This document shows positions 5,915-9,366 of a stretch of DNA of 9,366 nucleotides, piece by piece. The notes below the pieces were generated by a model. The model searched no databases. It saw only the letters and a list, made by a program, of their open reading frames with translations, and was not told the origin of the DNA. The translations under genes were made by a program, and so were the position numbers. The stretch is from Candidatus Saccharimonadota bacterium (lineage in GTDB: Bacteria; Patescibacteria; Saccharimonadia; Saccharimonadales; Nanosyncoccaceae), in assembly GCA_017429465.1 (NCBI GenBank), contig JAFROU010000009.1, positions 1 through 9,366 of the forward strand, written 5' to 3'. Position 1 is the stretch's first letter; each line of letters starts with the position of its first letter.

Positions 5915-8053
5915 ATGAATAAAAAGGAAGAAGAGCGCCGTGCTCGCCTGCTCAAGATGCGAGATGAGCGTCTCCCTAATATCAAAAAGCAATTCGAGGA
6001 AGCCCAAAAGCGTAATTTTAATTCTAACTTTGCTCCTGGTGGTAAAGACGCTGCACTAGTGGCGAAAAAGACTACGAAAAAGGCTGCTACGAAAAAAACT
6101 GCAACTAAAACAACGAAGGCTGCTCAAGCGGCAAAAGAAGTGCCAGTCAAAAAATCCGCCGAATCTCACGGCATTAATCTTTCTGTCTCTACCAAAAAAG
6201 GTGAGGTAGTGCACCATCAGCGTATGCTTTCTCAGGACGTTAACGCCCAGGCTACTCAACACATTATTGGTATCCCAGTGGATAAAAGTAAATACAATGG
6301 TTACAACGGTGCACAGGTTACCGCTACCCAGCTCAAGAATGCTCGCCCTGATCCAGATGCTGTACGCATTATTCCAATTGGTGGTCTTGGTGAATTCGGC
6401 ATTGGTAAAAATATGACCATCATCGAATACAAGCAAGAGATTATCGTCATTGATATGGGCGTGCTCTTTGCCGGCGACGATTATCCTGGCGTAAATTACA
6501 TGATCCCAGATATTAAATATCTTGAAGATAATGTTGATAAGGTTAAAGCTATTCTCTTTACCCACGCTCACCTTGATCATATAGGCGCTTGCCGCCATCT
6601 TTTGCCAAAGTTTAATCTGCTCACCCCAATTTACGGTACTGACTTTACGATCGGCATGATTAAAAAGCAGATGTCTGAACTAGAAGACGTTCCAGATTTT
6701 AATTATCAGGTTGTGGATCCACTAAAACACGAAAAATTCCAAGTCTCTGAGCATTTTTCGGTTGAATTTATTCATACTTTGCACTCTATTCCGGGTAATA
6801 CCGCCATCGTAGTGCGCACACCAAATGGTAATATTTATCTTTCTGGCGACTGGCGCCACGAAGAAAATCCAATTGATCGCCAAACTGATTACGAACGTAT
6901 TGACGAAATTGTTGCCAAAGAGGGAATTGACCTTATGCTTAACGAATCTACCAATATTGATTCGCCAGGCAAACACCCACATTCTGAGTTTGATGTAGGC
7001 GAAAACCTCGGTCGCGTAATGGATCACTATGCCAGTGGTCGCGTAATCGTGGCCTGCTTCTCATCTCAGATCAAGCGCATCGAATTGGTTTTAAAAGAAG
7101 CTGCTGCGCGTGGCCGTAAAGTCGCCTTTTCCGGCTTTTCGATGATTAATAACGTTGAAGTTGCGCTCCGCACTAAATCTATTAAGGTGCCGAAAGACAC
7201 TATCATGAAGATGGAAGACATTATTAAGCTTCCAGACGATAAAGTAACAATTGTTTGTACTGGCTCCCAGGGTGAAATGAATGCCGTACTAACGCGTATG
7301 ATTACTGGCGCACATAAATATATCAAGATTAAAGCTACTGATACGATTGTCTTTAGCTCTAACCCAATCCCAGGTAATGAACCACACGTCGTTAATACAG
7401 TGGACGGCTTGCTACGCGAAGGTGCTCAGGTGATTCAAAATGGAAAAACTCATCTCACCAATTTAGGTCCACTCCACCTTTCTGGCCATGCCTATTATGA
7501 AGATCATGTTGAATTCGTCACTCGCATTCACCCAACCAATTACATGCCATATCACGGCGAGTTTTATATGCTTCAACACAATGCTGAAATGGCCGAAAAT
7601 GTCATTGGTATTCCGCATGACCGCATTATCATTTCTGATGATGGTGACATCGTTGAACTCAGAAAGGATAAAACCATTCGTAAAAATGGTCGTATCCAAG
7701 TTGGCAACAAACTCTATGATGATGCTGATCAGCAGGTGCACGAAGCCGTAATTAAAGACCGCATTCATATCTCACGCGAAGGTATTTTTGTAATAATTCT
7801 TACTCTTTCCAAAAAGACTGGCCGCCTCATTAAGACCCCAGATATTGTGTCGCGCGCCTTTATTTATCTCGATAATTCTGAAGAATTAATTGGTAAGATT
7901 CGTCACTATCTTCGCATGAAGACCGACAAAACCGTTGGTGACGACCCAGAGCTGAAGGAGCTTAAGGAAGAAATAAAAGAAGATATAACCCACATTCTCT
8001 TTGATGCCACTGGTCATACGCCAATCGTAATTCCTGTAATTAATAAAGTCTAA
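5915..8053 (+). CDS. rnj: Ribonuclease J with long Lys/Ala-rich N-terminal extension
   Basis: RNase J is a metallo-beta-lactamase/beta-CASP nuclease with 5'-3' exonuclease and endonuclease activity in mRNA decay and rRNA maturation. The 712 residues exceed the usual ~555 because of about 150 residues before the catalytic core: a charged helix (1-32), a Lys/Ala/Thr tract (50-83), then a low-complexity linker. The core starts at RIIPIGGLGEFGIGKNM (151-167). The metal motif is complete: THAHLDH (216-222: H217, H219, D221, H222), with H290 and D312 (LSGDWR). Beta-CASP landmarks are ESTN (344-347), TGSQGEM (449-455), SSNPIPGNE (481-489), HLSGHA (521-526) and PYHGEF (545-550). The C-terminal domain (about 600-712) is present. 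Several positions differ from well-known RNase J proteins: HSIPG for HSIPD, FSSQIK for FASNIH, GFSM for GRSM. The ATG at 5915 has AAGGA 8 nt upstream. The gene is divergent from nusA and ends at a weak terminator. Confidence 0.96.
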   Translation: MNKKEEERRARLLKMRDERLPNIKKQFEEAQKRNFNSNFAPGGKDAALVAKKTTKKAATKKTATKTTKAAQAAKEVPVKKSAESHGINLSVSTKKGEVVHHQRMLSQDVNAQATQHIIGIPVDKSKYNGYNGAQVTATQLKNARPDPDAVRIIPIGGLGEFGIGKNMTIIEYKQEIIVIDMGVLFAGDDYPGVNYMIPDIKYLEDNVDKVKAILFTHAHLDHIGACRHLLPKFNLLTPIYGTDFTIGMIKKQMSELEDVPDFNYQVVDPLKHEKFQVSEHFSVEFIHTLHSIPGNTAIVVRTPNGNIYLSGDWRHEENPIDRQTDYERIDEIVAKEGIDLMLNESTNIDSPGKHPHSEFDVGENLGRVMDHYASGRVIVACFSSQIKRIELVLKEAAARGRKVAFSGFSMINNVEVALRTKSIKVPKDTIMKMEDIIKLPDDKVTIVCTGSQGEMNAVLTRMITGAHKYIKIKATDTIVFSSNPIPGNEPHVVNTVDGLLREGAQVIQNGKTHLTNLGPLHLSGHAYYEDHVEFVTRIHPTNYMPYHGEFYMLQHNAEMAENVIGIPHDRIIISDDGDIVELRKDKTIRKNGRIQVGNKLYDDADQQVHEAVIKDRIHISREGIFVIILTLSKKTGRLIKTPDIVSRAFIYLDNSEELIGKIRHYLRMKTDKTVGDDPELKELKEEIKEDITHILFDATGHTPIVIPVINKV

Positions 8054-8062
8054 ATGTAACAA

Positions 8063-8083
8063 AAAAATGCTAAAAGCATTTTT
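8063..8083. terminator. Bidirectional terminator between RNase J and tRNA-Leu
   Basis: AAAAATGC pairs with GCATTTTT around a TAAAA loop, 9 nt after the RNase J stop. The stem has few G-C pairs, so it may be leaky. Read on the - strand it also gives a hairpin followed by seven T's, directly at the end of the tRNA. The last base coincides with the 3' A of the tRNA CCA end on the other strand. Confidence 0.75.
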
Positions 8084-8169
8084 GGTGCCCGAGACAGGGG
8101 TTGAACCTGCACAGCCTTGCGGCCACTAGCACCTGAAGCTAGCGCGTCTGCCAATTCCGCCACTCGGGC
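8083..8169 (-). tRNA. tRNA-Leu, anticodon CAG, CCA end encoded
   Basis: This 87-nt class II tRNA folds fully: acceptor GCCCGAG/CTCGGGC, D-stem GCG/CGC, anticodon stem CTAGC/GCTAG with loop TTCAGGT (anticodon CAG, reading CUG), variable-arm stem GGCC/GGCT with GCAA loop, and T-stem GCAGG/CCTGT with loop TTCAACC. The discriminator is A73, as expected for leucine, followed by an encoded CCA. It has its own extended -10 promoter just upstream and a terminator just downstream, so it is a single-tRNA unit. Confidence 0.97.
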
Positions 8170-8177
8170 ATAGAGTA

Positions 8178-8186
8178 ATTATATCA
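8178..8186 (-). promoter_or_regulatory. tRNA-Leu promoter, extended -10
   Basis: On the - strand TGATATAAT (8186-8178) is an extended -10 with a perfect TATAAT, 8 nt before the first base of the tRNA, so the precursor leader is only a few bases. The expected -35 position falls inside the upstream terminator hairpin and reads AGTTAT, a poor match; the extended -10 probably compensates. Confidence 0.65.
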
Positions 8187-8187
8187 T

Positions 8188-8213
8188 AAAAAAGCCCCAG
8201 ATAACTGGGGCTT
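8188..8213 (-). terminator. Intrinsic terminator of the small two-gene operon
   Basis: AAGCCCCAG pairs with CTGGGGCTT around an ATAA loop, followed on the - strand by six T's (8193-8188). It lies 5 nt after the stop of the dehydrogenase-like gene and is immediately followed by the tRNA promoter. Confidence 0.9.
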
Positions 8214-8218
8214 CAGGG

Positions 8219-8980
8219 TTATTCTTTACTTCTTTGTAAAGAATCATAGAAGTGGAGCGCGGCAGAGACAACTGGTGCGTTGACGCCACAACAAACAAGA
8301 TCGTTGAGAAGATTGCGGGTTTTATCGGATTTTCCGTTCAAGAGCACCACGATGAACGTGCGATTTATCACATGCAAATCATTTGGAAACATTGCCAAAC
8401 TGGGCTCTAATAGGTTCAAGATATTAGAACCGAGGTCTCTTTCTTTGCAATATTCTGCCACCTTGAGTGCTGAGATGTCCTCGCCAGCCTTACTTGCCGC
8501 GATAGCGATGACGATTCCTTCCATATAAGCCAGTGAAAGCACAAAGTTCAAGGCATCGGCCAAGTCGTAATTATCGACAAAGAGCCGAGTCTTTTTTACT
8601 CTAGTTGGCAATTCACCAGCTGCATTTAAGAAACCCTTTTCGTCAACCAAACGTAATTTGGCCGCCATAGCCATCGGCGCAGCTAGGTCTAAATCCCAGA
8701 ATAATTCTAAGTCATCGCCTGCAATCGCACTAAATTTCAACCGTTTCAACATCTCTGTCAAACTGACGTTGAACTCACCTTTCTTCAGTTCTGAGTCATA
8801 AAGGCTTAAGATTTTGATATCTCCATTGATATTAGCCTTAATAACTCTCTCGAAAGCCTGCTTGTCGAATTTAGCGACACTGGCGATTTCATAGAATTCG
8901 CGGATTGCTTCAATCATAATACACCCAATGGTGTTATAGACACGAAGCATGAAATTTTTCTGAACATACTCATTACTCAT
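8219..8980 (-). CDS. 6-phosphogluconate dehydrogenase C-terminal-domain-like protein, probable pseudoenzyme
   Basis: This 253-residue helical protein resembles only the all-alpha domain of 6-phosphogluconate dehydrogenase (6PGDH). The clearest match is GVNAPVVSAALHFYDS (232-247), like GIPVPTFSAAVAYYDS of the enzyme. WDLDLAAPMAMAAKLRL (95-111) fits the conserved ALDLGxPLxxITExVFAR stretch, ANINGDIKILSLYD (49-62) fits WNNGELNSYLID, and VYNTIGCIMIEAIREFY (14-30) fits VHNGIEYGDMQLIAEAY. Spacing of these blocks (about 230 residues from first to last) is near that of the enzyme. The NADP-binding Rossmann domain is absent, the catalytic Lys, His and Glu of KMVHNGIE align with Leu, Tyr and Gly, and the C-terminal tail that completes the partner's active site is missing. 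It should therefore not be an active dehydrogenase; a structural, binding or regulatory role is inferred. AAGGGGG lies 8 nt before the ATG. It is 16 nt after the small gene 8997-9281. The homology is from memory. Confidence 0.75.
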   Translation of the reverse strand: MSNEYVQKNFMLRVYNTIGCIMIEAIREFYEIASVAKFDKQAFERVIKANINGDIKILSLYDSELKKGEFNVSLTEMLKRLKFSAIAGDDLELFWDLDLAAPMAMAAKLRLVDEKGFLNAAGELPTRVKKTRLFVDNYDLADALNFVLSLAYMEGIVIAIAASKAGEDISALKVAEYCKERDLGSNILNLLEPSLAMFPNDLHVINRTFIVVLLNGKSDKTRNLLNDLVCCGVNAPVVSAALHFYDSLQRSKE

Positions 8981-8996
8981 GGCAGTTTCCCCCTTG

Positions 8997-9281
8997 CTAA
9001 ATGCTAGATCTTGAATAACTGAAACTAAGGACGTAAGGATCCTCGTCCAAAAGTTCGATCAGGCTGATTACGACATCTTTATCCTTGGTCTCCAGAAACG
9101 CGCGATAGATAAAATTGGATCCGTTGCCGAAAGCATTCAGGATTCCGCGAGCTTCATCGAAGGAGTAGTAAGTCTCCGTATAGGAGTCAATTAGGTAGAC
9201 AGAAAATCCACCAAATTCCTTCAGGCGCTCAGCAGAATCATAAGCCATGCGGTCGAGATCGATTCTGATGCTATATTTCAA
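8997..9281 (-). CDS. Small protein of unknown function, first gene of the two-gene operon, TTG start
   Basis: I do not recognise this protein. From the TTG at 9281 it has 94 residues: MKYSIRIDLDRMAYDSAERL and onward, acidic overall, with no signal peptide or membrane segment. Alternating strands and helices are suggested: strand KYSIRIDL, helix DSAERLKEFG, strand SVYLIDSY, helix SFDEARGILNAFG, strand IYRAFLET, helix DVVISLIELLDEDP, strand YVLSFSYSR, compatible with a small alpha/beta fold. It has no GxGxxG motif, so it is not the missing NADP domain of its neighbour. A GTG at 9290 could also start it, but that codon abuts the ribosome binding site. It is transcribed from a strong promoter and co-transcribed with the dehydrogenase-like gene 16 nt downstream, suggesting the products work together. 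Confidence 0.75.
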   Translation of the reverse strand: MKYSIRIDLDRMAYDSAERLKEFGGFSVYLIDSYTETYYSFDEARGILNAFGNGSNFIYRAFLETKDKDVVISLIELLDEDPYVLSFSYSRSSI

Positions 9282-9289
9282 GCCACTCA

Positions 9290-9298
9290 CTCCCTTTT
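9290..9298 (-). promoter_or_regulatory. Ribosome binding site deciding the TTG start
   Basis: On the - strand AAAAGGGAG (9298-9290) ends 8 nt before TTG at 9281, the best spacing. The GTG at 9290-9288 begins on the last G of this site, leaving no room, so TTG is preferred. Confidence 0.6.
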
Positions 9299-9337
9299 AA
9301 AATACTAGAACGCCCATAATGGAAGTATGTATTATTA

Positions 9338-9366
9338 ATTATATCACGAAACAGATAAAAAGTCAA
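9338..9366 (-). promoter_or_regulatory. Strong promoter of the small two-gene operon
   Basis: On the - strand TTGACT (9366-9361) and TATAAT (9343-9338) are 17 bp apart, with TGA directly before TATAAT as an extended -10. This is the closest match to consensus in the window. The start near 9331 leaves about a 50-nt leader with a ribosome binding site. The -35 box ends exactly at the window edge, so further upstream elements cannot be seen. Confidence 0.85.

Noticed and set aside
6056..6598. 180-codon open frame on the - strand inside RNase J
   Set aside because: It is antisense to the conserved RNase J tail and metal-binding region, and looks like a codon-bias shadow with no promoter or ribosome binding site noticed.
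8997..9290. Small protein as the detached NADP-binding half of the dehydrogenase
   Set aside because: It is too short, and there is no GxGxxG or GLAVMG-like motif; no frameshift could join it into a Rossmann domain.

Overview
The window reads as a compact bacterial chromosome segment that uses the standard genetic code: genes end in TAA or TAG and no in-frame TGA is seen. I infer a Patescibacteria/CPR bacterium, most likely Saccharibacteria (TM7). The reasons are the character of NusA and RNase J, with a long Lys/Ala-rich N-terminal tail on RNase J; a large secreted protein ending in a Tyr-rich stretch plus ELAPRY, which I remember from CPR surface proteins; very short intergenic regions; and apparently leaderless genes. 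This placement comes from recall and not from a search.

Layout. Positions 1-150 are the 3' end of a 23S rRNA. A spacer with two strong hairpins follows, then a 5S rRNA (300-409) and a terminator (416-441). Next comes a surface operon on the + strand: a single-pass membrane protein with a helical extracellular part (484-1353), overlapping by 20 nt a secreted Cys- and Tyr-rich 823-residue protein (1334-3805). A HAD-family hydrolase (3841-4602) follows with its own promoter. It converges on nusA (- strand, 4642-5757) across a shared bidirectional terminator. nusA and the RNase J gene (5915-8053) are divergent, and their core promoters overlap. A tRNA-Leu(CAG) lies on the - strand (8083-8169). 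Upstream of it in transcription order is a two-gene - strand operon: a small unknown protein (8997-9281) and a protein that looks like only the all-helical C-terminal domain of 6-phosphogluconate dehydrogenase, without NADP domain, catalytic residues or C-terminal tail (8219-8980).

How the genes fit together. The left third is rRNA plus a cell-surface operon, the middle is RNA metabolism (NusA for elongation and termination, RNase J for decay and maturation), and the right end is a tRNA and a probable pseudoenzyme operon. The points most worth following are the dehydrogenase-like pseudoenzyme with its small partner, the mutually exclusive nusA/RNase J promoters, two probable leaderless promoters of nearly the same design, and the membrane/secreted protein pair. 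I see no mobile element, CRISPR array or phage gene. No stretch over 300 bases lacks a gene.
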